Position numbers and translations under genes: made by a program. From the NCBI RefSeq assembly GCF_003626535.1, contig NZ_RBAL01000026.1:25399-89398 (forward strand): a stretch of DNA of 64,000 nucleotides, in the 5' to 3' direction. Origin of the DNA: Streptomyces hoynatensis (GTDB taxonomy: Bacteria > Actinomycetota > Actinomycetes > Streptomycetales > Streptomycetaceae). Below the pieces are notes generated by a model. It ran no database searches and was not told the DNA's origin. It saw only the letters and a list, made by a program, of their open reading frames with translations. Shown here in pieces: positions 7,414-16,135 of the stretch (its first letter is position 1; each line of letters starts with the position of its first letter).

Positions 7414-10400
7414 GGACCTGGAAGGGCCGCAGCGCGAGTTCCACGCCGTCGCCGGTGGCCCGCCAGGTGCCCTCCTGCGCCGCCGCCGCCTCGCGCGCCG
7501 GGCCCGCCGCCTCGGCCGACGCGGCCAGGGGCCGCTCCAGCAGGTCGGTGGCCGTGACCGCGGCCACCGGGAAGGCGGCCCGCAGCCGCCCGCGCGACCT
7601 GCCGCCCGAGGCCTCGTACACCCGGACCACGAGGTCGCCGCTGCGGTCGTCCGCCAGCTTCACCGCCGACACCACGAGGTGCTCCTCGCTCCCGGGGCCG
7701 CCCAGCCCCTCGCCGTCGAGCGTCACCAGCGGCGCGACCTCCCGGCCGCCGGGCACCGCGCGCTCGGGCAGGTTGATCCGGTGCCCCTCCCGGACGGCGT
7801 CGGCGAGCGTGGCGCCGGGGACCAGGGCGTACCGCAGCCGGTGGGCGCCCTGGTCGGTCTCCGGGTCGGGATAGCGCGGCGCCCGCAGCAGGGACAGCCG
7901 CACGGTGGTCGTCTGCCCGCCGTCGGGCCGCACGGTGCGGGTGACGTCGTGCCCGTAGGTGGAGTCGTTGACCACCGCGGCGCCCCAGCCCGTCTCGGCC
8001 ACCCGCAGCCAGCGGTGCGCGCAGATCTCGAACTTGGCAGCCTCCCAGGAGGTGTTGGTGTGGGTGGGCCGCCGCACGTGGCCGAACTGGGTCTCGGCCT
8101 CGGAGTGGTCGGCCTTCACGTCCAGCGGGAAGGCGGCCTTCAGGATCTTCTCCCGCTCGTGCCAGTCGAGGTCCGTGTCCACGTCGAGAACCCGCTCCCC
8201 GGCGCGCAGCGTCAGGCGCTGCGTCACCCGGGAGGAGCCGAAGGAACGCGTCACCTCGACGGTGGCCGCCCCGCCCTGGGCCTGAAGCGTCAGCGAGTCC
8301 ACCTCCACCAGGTCGGTCACGCTGTTGCGGTAGAACTCGTCCACGTCCCAGGCGTCCCAGTCGTTGGGCAGGTCGCGGTGCAGCTGGAGCAGGTTGCCCG
8401 CCTGGCCGGGCGCGATGGCCTCGCGGCCGGCCGTCAGGTCGACCGCGGAGACCACGAGGCCGCGGGCGTCGATCTCCACCCGCAGCAGGCCGTTGTCCAG
8501 CGCGAAGCCGCCGTCCTCGCGCCGCGTCGCGGCGACCGGCGCCTCCTGCGCCGCCCCCCGGCGGACGACCGCGCCGCCCGCGGGGACGCCGCCCCTGGCG
8601 TGCGGGGCGGCGTTGAACACCACGGTGCCCTCGCCCCCGTCCTCGCCCTCGCCGGCCAGCGCCCGCTGGGCCGCGTCCACCAGGCCGAGCAGCTCGCCGC
8701 GCACCCGCGCGTAGGTCTCCCGGGCCTCCCGGTGCACCCAGGCGATCGAGGAGCCGGGCAGGATGTCGTGGAACTGGTGCAGCAGCACCGTCTTCCACAG
8801 CCGCTCCAGGTCCTCGTACGGGTAGGCGTAGCCGGGGACGCGCAGCGCGGCGGTCGCCGCCCACAGCTCGGCCTCGCGCAGCAGGGATTCGCTGCGCCTG
8901 TTGCCCTGCTTGGTCTTGGCCTGCGAGGTGTACGTGCCGCGGTGCAGCTCCAGGTACAGCTCGCCCACCCACACCGGCGCGGCCTCGTGGTACTCGGCGT
9001 GCGCCTGCTCGAAGAAGGCGGTGGGCGGCTCGATCTCCACCCGCGGCGAGCCCTCCAGGTCGCGCGTCCTGCGGGCCCTGGCCAGCATCTCGCGGGTGGG
9101 GCCGCCCCCGCCGTCGCCCCAGCCGAAGGGCACCAGGGAACGCGAACCCCTGCCCTTCTCGCGGTAGTTGCGGGCGGCGTGGGCCAGTTCCCGGCCGCTC
9201 AGGTCGGAGTTGTAGGTGTCCACGGGCGGGAAGTGGGTGAAGACGCGGGTGCCGTCGATCCCCTCCCACCAGAACGTGTGGTGCGGGAAGTCGTTGGTGC
9301 GGTTCCAGGAGATCTTCTGCGTCAGGAACCAGGAGGAGCCGGAGAGCCGCACCAGCTGCGGCAGCGCCGCGGTGTAGCCGAAGGAGTCGGGCAGCCACAC
9401 CTCGCGGGTCTCGATCCCGAACTCCTCCAGGAAGAAGCGCTTGCCGTAGACGAACTGCCTGGCCATCGCCTCGGAGCCGACCATGTTGGTGTCCGACTCC
9501 ACCCACATGCCGCCCACCGGCACGAAGGTGCCCTCCGCCACCTTCTTCTTGACCCGCGCGAACACCTCGGGCCGGTGCTCCTTGATCCAGGCGAGCTGCT
9601 GCGCCTGGGACATCGCGAAGACGAACTCGGGGTGCTCGTCCATCAGCGCCACCACGTTGGCCGAGGTGCGGGCGACCTTCCGCACGGTCTCGCGCAGCGG
9701 CCACAGCCAGGCCGAGTCGATGTGCGCGTGGCCGACGGCGGAGATGCGGTGCGCCGAGGCGCGCGCCGGGGCGCGCAGCACGCCCGCGAGCCGCTGCCTG
9801 GCGGCGGGCGCGGTGGCCGCCACGGTGGCGGGGTCGGTCAGGTCGAGCGCGTCGAGCGCGGCGTCGACGGCCCGCAGCACCTCGTAGCGCCTGGCGTCCT
9901 CGGCCGGCAGCTCGGCCATCAGCCCGCCGAGCACCTCCAGATCGAGGGTCAGCTCCCACACCTGCGGCTCGAAGACCGTGAGGTCCATCCGTTCCACCAG
10001 GTACAGCGGCCGGTCCCCGGCCGTCAGCCGGTCGCCGAGCCGGGTCGGCCGCGGCTCGTTGAGGATCGGGTTGGCCGCCGCCTCCACGTAGAGGAGGACC
10101 TCCTCGCCGCCCTTGACGTTCTCGCCGACGCGGACCCAGTCGTTGAACGGGTGCAGGCCCTTGACCGCCTCCCCGTCGGGCCGGTAGACGAGGCCCTCGC
10201 ACTGGAACCCGGGCAACCCGCGGTCGAAGCCGAGGTCGAGCACCGCCTCCACGGTGCGGCCCGCCCACTCCCGGGGCACCCGGCCGCTCACCCGGAACCA
10301 GGTCGTTCCCCAGGCGGGCCCCCACGGATCGCCCGCGGCGGCCGGCCGGTAGGGGGCCGAGAGCCCCTCGGCGACGGGAACCGGCTCGCCCGGGGCGTCC

Positions 10401-10507
10401 CAGCGTTCGATGGTCAACGGCACCGGGTCCCGGTGGACCGCGGGCCTGATCCGCTCGGTCAGGGCCCGGCGCAGGCGTTGTTCGACGAGGCTGCGGTCGT
10501 CATGCAT
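7379..10507 (-). CDS. GH38 alpha-mannosidase
   Basis: Glycoside hydrolase family 38 alpha-mannosidase, 1042 residues, normal size for bacterial members. It cleaves terminal alpha-mannosides; with no signal peptide it is probably cytoplasmic. The start at 10507 (MHDDRSLVEQRLR) is preferred over an upstream Met in a Pro/His-rich extension. Seen: an N-terminal beta-rich domain, then the zinc/catalytic motif GHAHIDSAWLWPLR (His260, Asp264), the nucleophile motif VWLPDSFGYTAALPQL (Asp374), the VGGMWVESDTNMV segment, and a long beta-sandwich C-terminal half. It is transcribed toward the histidine kinase gene and overlaps its end. It is possibly linked to turnover of mannosylated polymers. Confidence 0.93.
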   Translation of the reverse strand: MHDDRSLVEQRLRRALTERIRPAVHRDPVPLTIERWDAPGEPVPVAEGLSAPYRPAAAGDPWGPAWGTTWFRVSGRVPREWAGRTVEAVLDLGFDRGLPGFQCEGLVYRPDGEAVKGLHPFNDWVRVGENVKGGEEVLLYVEAAANPILNEPRPTRLGDRLTAGDRPLYLVERMDLTVFEPQVWELTLDLEVLGGLMAELPAEDARRYEVLRAVDAALDALDLTDPATVAATAPAARQRLAGVLRAPARASAHRISAVGHAHIDSAWLWPLRETVRKVARTSANVVALMDEHPEFVFAMSQAQQLAWIKEHRPEVFARVKKKVAEGTFVPVGGMWVESDTNMVGSEAMARQFVYGKRFFLEEFGIETREVWLPDSFGYTAALPQLVRLSGSSWFLTQKISWNRTNDFPHHTFWWEGIDGTRVFTHFPPVDTYNSDLSGRELAHAARNYREKGRGSRSLVPFGWGDGGGGPTREMLARARRTRDLEGSPRVEIEPPTAFFEQAHAEYHEAAPVWVGELYLELHRGTYTSQAKTKQGNRRSESLLREAELWAATAALRVPGYAYPYEDLERLWKTVLLHQFHDILPGSSIAWVHREARETYARVRGELLGLVDAAQRALAGEGEDGGEGTVVFNAAPHARGGVPAGGAVVRRGAAQEAPVAATRREDGGFALDNGLLRVEIDARGLVVSAVDLTAGREAIAPGQAGNLLQLHRDLPNDWDAWDVDEFYRNSVTDLVEVDSLTLQAQGGAATVEVTRSFGSSRVTQRLTLRAGERVLDVDTDLDWHEREKILKAAFPLDVKADHSEAETQFGHVRRPTHTNTSWEAAKFEICAHRWLRVAETGWGAAVVNDSTYGHDVTRTVRPDGGQTTTVRLSLLRAPRYPDPETDQGAHRLRYALVPGATLADAVREGHRINLPERAVPGGREVAPLVTLDGEGLGGPGSEEHLVVSAVKLADDRSGDLVVRVYEASGGRSRGRLRAAFPVAAVTATDLLERPLAASAEAAGPAREAAAAQEGTWRATGDGVELALRPFQVLTLRLTPGAAG

Positions 10508-10751
10508 GGTGCGACTCCGTGGGAGGTGCGGGTGCGGGGGAGTTGCGCGCGCGTGCGCCGGGTATGCGGGCACGGGAAGGCGCGCGAGGGGTGCTTCGTC
10601 GGGGCGTTCTGGGTGGGGTCGGCGATGAGGTCAGTGAGGATTCTCGGTCATCTCGGCGGGATTCGCCCCGGTATGTGACGGTTCTTACTGTCCCGCGGTT
10701 GCGTGCAGGCCGAACGCGGCGCGGGGGCGGCCCCGGCGGCGGGTGAGGGGC

Positions 10752-11777
10752 CTAGTACTTGACCGACCGGTAGTAGTCGCGGGCCCCGGGGTGCAGTTCG
10801 AGCGGCCCGGTGTAGATCGCGGTGCGCAGGTCCACCCGCTGGGCCGCGTGCACCTCCTGCCCGATGCGGTCGCGGCCGTTGATCACCGAGCGGGTGAGCT
10901 GCTCGGCGATGTCGTGCTCGGTCGAGTCCATGGTGATCAGCAGGTTGGCCACCGCCAGGGTGTCGATCACGTGGGAGCCGACGATGTCGGGATAGGCGTC
11001 GGGCGGCAGCACCGCCGCCCGGTAGTAGGCGTTCTGCGGGCCGAGGCGGTTCAGCTCCGGGAGGAGGTCGCCGAGCGGCACCAGCCGGATGTCGGTGTAC
11101 TCGGCGAGCTGCTCGATGGCCGAGGTGGGCAGCCCGCCCGACCAGAAGAAGGCGTCCAGGCGCTTGGCCTCCAGCATGGTCGGCATCGTGTCGATGCCCG
11201 CGTTGACCGGCTGGATGTCCGTCTCCATGTCGAGCCCGGCCGCGGCCAGCAGCTCCCGGGCGGCCGGCTGCACCCCGGACTGGTCCTGGCCCACCCCCAC
11301 CCGCAGCCCCGCCAGGTCGGAGACCTCGGTGACCGGGGAGTCGGCGGGGACCACCAGCTGGATGTAGTCGTCGTAGAGCCGCGCGCAGGCCCGCAGGTGT
11401 GCGGCGCCCGGGCCGCCGGAGGTCTGGTAGGCGGCGATCGCGTCCGCGGTGGCGATGGCGAAGTCCGCCTCGCCCGACACGAGTCGCTCGATGTTCTCCA
11501 CCGAGCCCTCGCTCGACCGCAGCGTGATCGTCAGCCCCGGCGCGTCCGCGGCGAGCTGCCCCCGCAGCAACTGCCCGTAGCGGGCGTAGACCCCCGTGGT
11601 CACGCCGGTGCTCAGCACGACCGAGCCGCGCGGGCGGTGATCGTCCGCGAGGACCGGGCGCCACAGCACCCCCGTCACCACGGCGAGCGCGAGCACCGCG
11701 CACAGCAGCACCTGCACGGGCCGCCTGCGCAGGTCGAGCGCGGCGAGGCGGCCGCGAACCGGCGAGCTGGGAGCCAT
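10752..11777 (-). CDS. TAXI-family TRAP transporter substrate-binding protein
   Basis: Extracytoplasmic solute receptor of the TAXI (TRAP-associated extracytoplasmic immunogenic) family, 341 residues. An uncleaved signal anchor is likely (PVQVLLCAVLALAVVTGVLW, about 21-40) after a basic N-terminus. The family core begins RGSVVLSTGVTTGVYARYG and continues with ADFAIATADAIAAY and VSDLAGLRVGVGQDQSGVQ. No DctM/DctQ membrane genes lie beside it, which is common for this Streptomyces orphan. Divergent from miaB with 78 bp between starts. Ligand unknown. Confidence 0.85.
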   Translation of the reverse strand: MAPSSPVRGRLAALDLRRRPVQVLLCAVLALAVVTGVLWRPVLADDHRPRGSVVLSTGVTTGVYARYGQLLRGQLAADAPGLTITLRSSEGSVENIERLVSGEADFAIATADAIAAYQTSGGPGAAHLRACARLYDDYIQLVVPADSPVTEVSDLAGLRVGVGQDQSGVQPAARELLAAAGLDMETDIQPVNAGIDTMPTMLEAKRLDAFFWSGGLPTSAIEQLAEYTDIRLVPLGDLLPELNRLGPQNAYYRAAVLPPDAYPDIVGSHVIDTLAVANLLITMDSTEHDIAEQLTRSVINGRDRIGQEVHAAQRVDLRTAIYTGPLELHPGARDYYRSVKY

Positions 11778-11855
11778 CCTCGCAAGCTACCAGCGGAACG
11801 TAGACTTGGGGACTGCCCACCGCTGGTCTCCCGTCGATTTGGATCGAGTTCTCGC

Positions 11856-13343
11856 ATGCCGGAAGTCGCGCGCACCTACGAAGTCAGGACGTTTGGCTGC
11901 CAGATGAACGTCCACGACTCCGAGCGGATGGCCGGGCTCCTCGAGGCCGCGGGCTACGTCCGGGCCGAGGAGGGCGCGGAGAGCGCCGACGTCGTCGTCT
12001 TCAACACCTGCGCGGTGCGGGAGAACGCCGACAACCGGCTGTACGGCAACCTCGGCCAGCTCGCCCCGAAGAAGAACGCCCGCCCCGGCATGCAGATCGC
12101 CGTCGGCGGCTGCCTGGCGCAGAAGGACCGCGACGCGATCGTGCGCCGCGCCCCGTGGGTGGACGTGGTCTTCGGCACCCACAACGTCGGCCGGCTGCCC
12201 GCCCTGCTGGAGCGGGCCAGGATCCAGCGCGAGGCGCAGGTCGAGATCGCCGAGTCCCTGGAGGCCTTCCCCTCCACCCTGCCCACCCGCCGCGAGAGCG
12301 CCTACGCGGCCTGGGTCGCCATTTCCGTGGGCTGCAACAACACCTGCACCTTCTGCATCGTCCCCTCCCTGCGCGGCAGGGAGAAGGACCGCAGGCCGGG
12401 CGACATCCTCGCCGAGGTGGAGGCGCTGGTCGCCGAGGGGGTCGTGGAGATCACCCTGCTCGGGCAGAACGTCAACGCGTACGGCTCGGACATCGGCGAC
12501 CGCCGGGCCTTCTCCGAGCTGCTGCGCGCCTGCGGGCGCGTCGAGGGCCTGGAGCGGGTCCGCTTCACCTCGCCCCACCCCAGGGACTTCACCGACGACG
12601 TGATCGAGGCGATGGCCGAGACGCCGAACGTCATGCCGCAGCTGCACATGCCGCTGCAGTCCGGCTCCTCCAGGGTGCTGCGCGCCATGCGCCGCTCCTA
12701 CCGGCAGGAGCGCTACCTGGGGATCATCGAGAAGGTGCGGGCGGCCATTCCGGAGGCCGCGATCACCACGGACATCATCGTGGGCTTCCCCGGGGAGACC
12801 GAGGAGGACTTCCAGGAGACGCTGCACGTGGTGCGCGAGGCCCGCTTCGCCCAGGCGTTCACCTTCCAGTACTCCAAGCGGCCGGGCACCCCGGCCGCCG
12901 AGATGCCGGGGCAGGTGCCCAAGGAGGTCGTGCAGGACCGCTACGAGCGCCTGGTCGCCCTCCAGGACGACATCTCCTGGGCGGAGAACAAGCGCCAGGT
13001 CGGCCGCACGGTGGAGGTGCTGGTCGCCGAGGGCGAGGGCCGCAAGGACGAGACCACCAGGCGGCTGAGCGGACGCGCCCCGGACAACAGGCTGGTGCAC
13101 TTCAGCCGCCCGGCCGAGCCGGTCAGGCCGGGCGACGTGGCCACGGTGGAGATCACCTACGCCGCCCCGCACCACCTGCTGGCCGAGGGCGAGGCGAGGG
13201 CGGTGCGCCGCACCCGCGCCGGGGACGCCTGGGAGCTGCGCAACGCCGCGCCCGCGCGGCCGGCCGGGGTGATGCTGGGGCTGCCCTCGGTGGGCGCTCC
13301 CGCCCCGCTGCCCGAGCCGGCCGGGGGCTGCGGCGCGGCCTGA
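11856..13343 (+). CDS. miaB: tRNA (N6-isopentenyladenosine-37 C2) methylthiotransferase MiaB
   Basis: Radical-SAM enzyme that adds a methylthio group to i6A37 of tRNAs reading UNN codons, acting after MiaA (encoded 3.2 kb downstream). 495 residues from ATG 11856 (MPEVARTYEVRTFGC); the frame is open far upstream, but that part is antisense to the TAXI gene. Domains: N-terminal MTTase domain with cluster-binding Cys in RTFGCQMNVHDS, FNTCAVRENAD and AVGGCLAQKD; radical-SAM CxxxCxxC in VGCNNTCTFCIVPS at about residues 155-165; C-terminal TRAM domain followed by a Pro/Ala-rich tail (PAPLPEPAGGCGAA). Confidence 0.97.
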   Translation: MPEVARTYEVRTFGCQMNVHDSERMAGLLEAAGYVRAEEGAESADVVVFNTCAVRENADNRLYGNLGQLAPKKNARPGMQIAVGGCLAQKDRDAIVRRAPWVDVVFGTHNVGRLPALLERARIQREAQVEIAESLEAFPSTLPTRRESAYAAWVAISVGCNNTCTFCIVPSLRGREKDRRPGDILAEVEALVAEGVVEITLLGQNVNAYGSDIGDRRAFSELLRACGRVEGLERVRFTSPHPRDFTDDVIEAMAETPNVMPQLHMPLQSGSSRVLRAMRRSYRQERYLGIIEKVRAAIPEAAITTDIIVGFPGETEEDFQETLHVVREARFAQAFTFQYSKRPGTPAAEMPGQVPKEVVQDRYERLVALQDDISWAENKRQVGRTVEVLVAEGEGRKDETTRRLSGRAPDNRLVHFSRPAEPVRPGDVATVEITYAAPHHLLAEGEARAVRRTRAGDAWELRNAAPARPAGVMLGLPSVGAPAPLPEPAGGCGAA

Positions 13344-13448
13344 GCCGGGGCCGCCGGCGGCCACGAGGACGCCGGGCGCGCGGGAGCACCGGGTGAGCGC
13401 GGAGTAACCGGGAAGAGACCGCGGGGATACGCCGCGCAGGGGGCGGAG

Positions 13449-13739
13449 ATGAGCGAGGAGAGCGCCGACTGGCTGCTCACCGTGGAGGGCCGCATCACGA
13501 TGGGCCACTACGACTGCCAGGTCCTGGAAGAGGTGCGCGGCACCCACCTGCAGGCCATGGAGGCCCTGTGGCGGCACGTCCACCTGTACAACCCGCCGCG
13601 CCCGCTCCAGGCGCGCCGCCGGTGGATCTACCGGGACGCGGACGGGTACCTGGCCCGCTACCTCGGCTCCGCGGGCGGCCACTACGTCTACACCTTCCTG
13701 GTGCGGCGGCTGGTCTGGGACTCGGAGAGGGACGGATAG
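13449..13739 (+). CDS. Small conserved protein of unknown function (96 aa)
   Basis: A 96-residue soluble protein without signal or membrane segment, beginning MSEESADWLLTVEGR. It is rich in Arg/Tyr/Trp toward the end (RWIYRDADGYLARYLG, YTFLVRRLVWDSERDG). No domain is recognised. Position between miaB and the dioxygenase-like gene matches my recollection of a Streptomyces-conserved small gene at this locus. ATG 13449 follows a G-rich stretch that could serve as ribosome binding site. Function unknown. Confidence 0.75.
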   Translation: MSEESADWLLTVEGRITMGHYDCQVLEEVRGTHLQAMEALWRHVHLYNPPRPLQARRRWIYRDADGYLARYLGSAGGHYVYTFLVRRLVWDSERDG

Positions 13740-13747
13740 CGCCCCGC

Positions 13748-13766
13748 CTGCCGCAACGGGCGGCAG
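13748..13766. terminator. Short hairpin after the 96-aa gene
   Basis: CTGCCGC-AACGG-GCGGCAG, a perfect 7-bp stem with a 5-nt loop, begins 8 bp after the stop codon at 13739 and ends 38 bp before the next start. Flanking bases (CGCCCCG and GGGGCGG) could extend it. It is a plausible weak terminator without a T-run. Confidence 0.4.
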
Positions 13767-13804
13767 CGGCCGAGGGGCGGGCGGCGCGGCGTTAGGCTGC
13801 CCGC

Positions 13805-14551
13805 ATGCTTGTCGCCGCCGCGGTCTGCCCCTGCCCCCCGTTGCTCGTGCCCGAGGTCGCCGCGGGCGCGGCCCACGAACTGGACGCCGCACGGGCCGCC
13901 TGTGACGACGCGCTCGCCGTGCTCGCGGCCGCAAGGCCCGAGCGGCTGGTCCTGGTGGGCCCGGCCGAGCGGCCGGGGCGCGGCCCCTTTCCGGCCGGGA
14001 CCCCGGGCTCGCTGCGTGGCTTCGGGGTGGACGTCGAGGTGACCCTCGGGGCCGCCCCCGCCCAGGCGGAGAAGGCGGCGCCAGGAAGCGGGCCGGAGGA
14101 GGCCGCGCGCGAGTTGCCGCCCTCGCTGACCGTGGGGGCCTGGCTGCTGGAGCGGACCGCCTGGCAGGCCGCGCCCGTCGAGGGGCTCGGCGTGGGGGAG
14201 CCGCTGGACCCGGAGCGCTGCGCCGCGGCCGGGCGCGAGCTGTCCGCCGGTGGCGAGCGGCTCGCGCTGCTGGTGCTCGGCGACGGCAGCGCCTGCCGTT
14301 CCGCGAAGGCGCCGGGCGCCTTCGACGGGCGCGCGGCGGCCTTCGACGAGGCCGTGGCGCGCGCCCTGGGCGCGGCCGACACCGCGGCGCTCGCGGCGCT
14401 CGATGCCGACCTTGCCGCGGAGCTGCACGCCGCGGGAAGGTCCTGCTGGCAGGTGCTCGCCGGAGCGGCGGCCGGGAGCGGGCTCGCCGGCCGGCTGCTC
14501 TACGACGAGGCCCCTTACGGCGTCGGGTACTTCGTGGCCGCCTGGTCCTGA
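13805..14551 (+). CDS. Class III extradiol dioxygenase subunit B-like protein
   Basis: 248-residue protein (MLVAAAVCPCPPLLVPEVA) that resembles the actinobacterial proteins annotated as class III extradiol ring-cleavage dioxygenase, subunit B-like. Seen: the opening CPCPPLLVPE, RPERLVLVGPAER, a GVGEPLD segment, ALLVLGDGSACR, the FDGRAAAFDEAVARAL stretch and a C-terminal LYDEAPYGVGYFVAAW. The family name rests on fold similarity; no dioxygenase activity has to be assumed, and I cannot identify a convincing iron-binding His pair. Lies between the 96-aa gene and the convergent antitoxin gene. Confidence 0.7.
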   Translation: MLVAAAVCPCPPLLVPEVAAGAAHELDAARAACDDALAVLAAARPERLVLVGPAERPGRGPFPAGTPGSLRGFGVDVEVTLGAAPAQAEKAAPGSGPEEAARELPPSLTVGAWLLERTAWQAAPVEGLGVGEPLDPERCAAAGRELSAGGERLALLVLGDGSACRSAKAPGAFDGRAAAFDEAVARALGAADTAALAALDADLAAELHAAGRSCWQVLAGAAAGSGLAGRLLYDEAPYGVGYFVAAWS

Positions 14552-14573
14552 CGGCGGCCCCCGGGCCGGGGGC

Positions 14574-14783
14574 TCAGCTGCCCGGCCGGGAGCCCTTGCG
14601 GTGCCTGCCCTCGCCGGCGACGCGGCCCAGGGCGGTCTTCGCCTTGTCCGTCCCGTCGACGATCTGGCGCTTGAAGCGGCCCTTGGTGGCCGAGTCGGCC
14701 GCGTGGGCGGCCCGGTCCATGCCGCTCTCCACCTTGCCGCGGTTCTGCACGAGCTTCTCCCTCATGCGCTCCGTGAAGTTCAC
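14574..14783 (-). CDS. MT0933/Rv0909-like antitoxin
   Basis: 69-residue, strongly basic, probably helical protein (MNFTERMREKLVQNRGKVE ... GRVAGEGRHRKGSRPGS). Composition and the pattern GKVESGMDRAAHAADSATKGRF resemble the MT0933 antitoxin family (Rv0909 type). No toxin gene is adjacent on either side: its neighbours are the convergent dioxygenase-like gene and the divergent miaA. In Streptomyces these orphan members may have roles outside toxin-antitoxin pairs. Confidence 0.7.
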   Translation of the reverse strand: MNFTERMREKLVQNRGKVESGMDRAAHAADSATKGRFKRQIVDGTDKAKTALGRVAGEGRHRKGSRPGS

Positions 14784-14798
14784 GGTCCTCTCCTCTCA

Positions 14799-14870
14799 CC
14801 GGCACGTTTCCCCGGCACGTTTCCCCGGCGCGGTTTCCCGGCGGGTTTCCCGCCGCGTTGTCCCGGCGGG
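14799..14870. repeat. Degenerate tandem repeat upstream of the antitoxin gene
   Basis: About five imperfect copies of a 12-14 bp unit based on CCGGCACGTTTC, running through CCCGGCGCGGTTTC and CCGGCGGGTTTC variants, begin 16 bp upstream of the antitoxin start, in the 299-bp gap before miaA. Purpose unknown; it may be simple slippage in GC-rich DNA. Confidence 0.6.
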
Positions 14871-15082
14871 GAGCCGGACGCGCGGGTGGCCCGTGCCTGA
14901 CACCGGCCGAAGGCGCCGGCCGCACGAACGAAGCCGACGCGCAAGCCGGGCAGCTCACGCCGGGCGCCTCGCACCGGACACCCCGCACCGGACATAAGGT
15001 GCATATCAGCTTTCCATGCTAGGCAATCGGGTGAAATCCCGCACGTCAAGCGGCCCCGCGCCCGGTCTGGGAGACTGCCCGG

Positions 15083-16030
15083 GTGAACGCGTCTTCGTCC
15101 GCCCCCCTGGTCGTCGCCGTCGTCGGGGCCACCGCGGTCGGCAAGTCGGATCTCGGCGTCGCGCTCGCCAGGCGGCTGGGCGGCGAGGTGGTCAACGCGG
15201 ACTCGATGCAGCTGTACCGCGGCATGGACATCGGCACCGCGAAGCTCACCCCCGCCGAGCGGCAGGGCGTCCCGCACCACCTGCTCGACGTCTGGGAGGT
15301 GACCAGGACGGCGAGCGTGGCCGAGTACCAGCGGCTCGCCCGCGACACCATCGACCGCCTGCTGGCGGCCGGGCGCACCCCCGTCCTGGTCGGCGGCTCC
15401 GGGCTCTACGTGCGCGGCGCCCTCGACGCCCTCGACTTCCCCGGCACCGACCCCGCGATCAGGTCCAGGCTGGAGGCCGAGCTGGCGGCGGAGGGCAGCG
15501 GGGCGCTGCACGCCAGGCTGGCCGCGGCCGACCCGCGCGCCGCCGAGGCCATCCTGCCGAGCAACGGCCGGCGGATCGTGCGCGCCCTGGAGGTCGTGGA
15601 GCTCACCGGCCGCCCGTTCACCGCGCAGCTGCCAGGGCCGGGGGAGGACCCCAGCGTCTACCCCACCGTGCAGTTCGGCATCGCGCTCGACCGGCCGGTC
15701 CTCGACGAGCGGATCGCGGCGCGCGTGGACCGCATGTGGGAGGCGGGACTGGTCGAGGAGGTGCGCGGCCTGGAGCGCGCGGGACTGCGCGCCGGGCGCA
15801 CCGCCTCGCGCGCGCTCGGCTACCAGCAGGTGCTCGCGGCGCTCGCCGGGGAGTGCACCGCGGAGGAGGCGCGCGAGGAGACGGTTCGCGCCACCCGGCG
15901 CTTCGCCCGCAGGCAGGAGAGCTGGTTCCGCCGCGACCCGCGCGTGCGCTGGCTGAGCGGGGCGCAGGAGGGCCCGGAGGCGCTCCTGGAACGGGCCTGG
16001 GAAGCGCTCGAACGGACGGTCACATCCTGA
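15083..16030 (+). CDS. miaA: tRNA dimethylallyltransferase MiaA
   Basis: Transfers a dimethylallyl group to N6 of A37 in tRNAs reading codons that start with U; the product is then methylthiolated by MiaB. 315 residues from GTG 15083 (VNASSSAPLVVAVVG). Motifs: P-loop GATAVGKSDL (about 16-23), VNADSMQLYRGMDIGTAKLT, PHHLLDV, the substrate-channel segment PVLVGGSGLYVRGALD, ILPSNGRRIVRALEV, and the C-terminal SRALGYQQVLA and RRFARRQESWFRRD. In this locus it precedes a membrane protein gene and dapF. Confidence 0.97.
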   Translation: MNASSSAPLVVAVVGATAVGKSDLGVALARRLGGEVVNADSMQLYRGMDIGTAKLTPAERQGVPHHLLDVWEVTRTASVAEYQRLARDTIDRLLAAGRTPVLVGGSGLYVRGALDALDFPGTDPAIRSRLEAELAAEGSGALHARLAAADPRAAEAILPSNGRRIVRALEVVELTGRPFTAQLPGPGEDPSVYPTVQFGIALDRPVLDERIAARVDRMWEAGLVEEVRGLERAGLRAGRTASRALGYQQVLAALAGECTAEEAREETVRATRRFARRQESWFRRDPRVRWLSGAQEGPEALLERAWEALERTVTS

Positions 16031-16135
16031 TCACGTGATGGCATCGGGACGCTCCAAGCGACCGGGAGCGGCCCGCGCGCGTGCCATTATCGAGCAATGC
16101 ACCAGCAGCCGTGAAGCCGTGGAGTAGGAGGGCGC

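Noticed and set aside
7272..10325. Minus-strand frame of about 1017 codons overlapping the mannosidase
   Set aside because: Arg/Gly/Ala-rich translation without motifs; the other frame gives a complete GH38 enzyme with catalytic motifs.
13349..13362. GGCCGCCGGCGGCC palindrome after miaB
   Set aside because: No loop and purely G/C; such palindromes are expected by chance in DNA of this composition.
15001..15070. Possible cobalamin-riboswitch fragment (GGGTGAAATCCCGC) upstream of miaA
   Set aside because: Only a small hairpin resemblance; no B12 box and no room for the full aptamer; miaA is not a B12-controlled gene.
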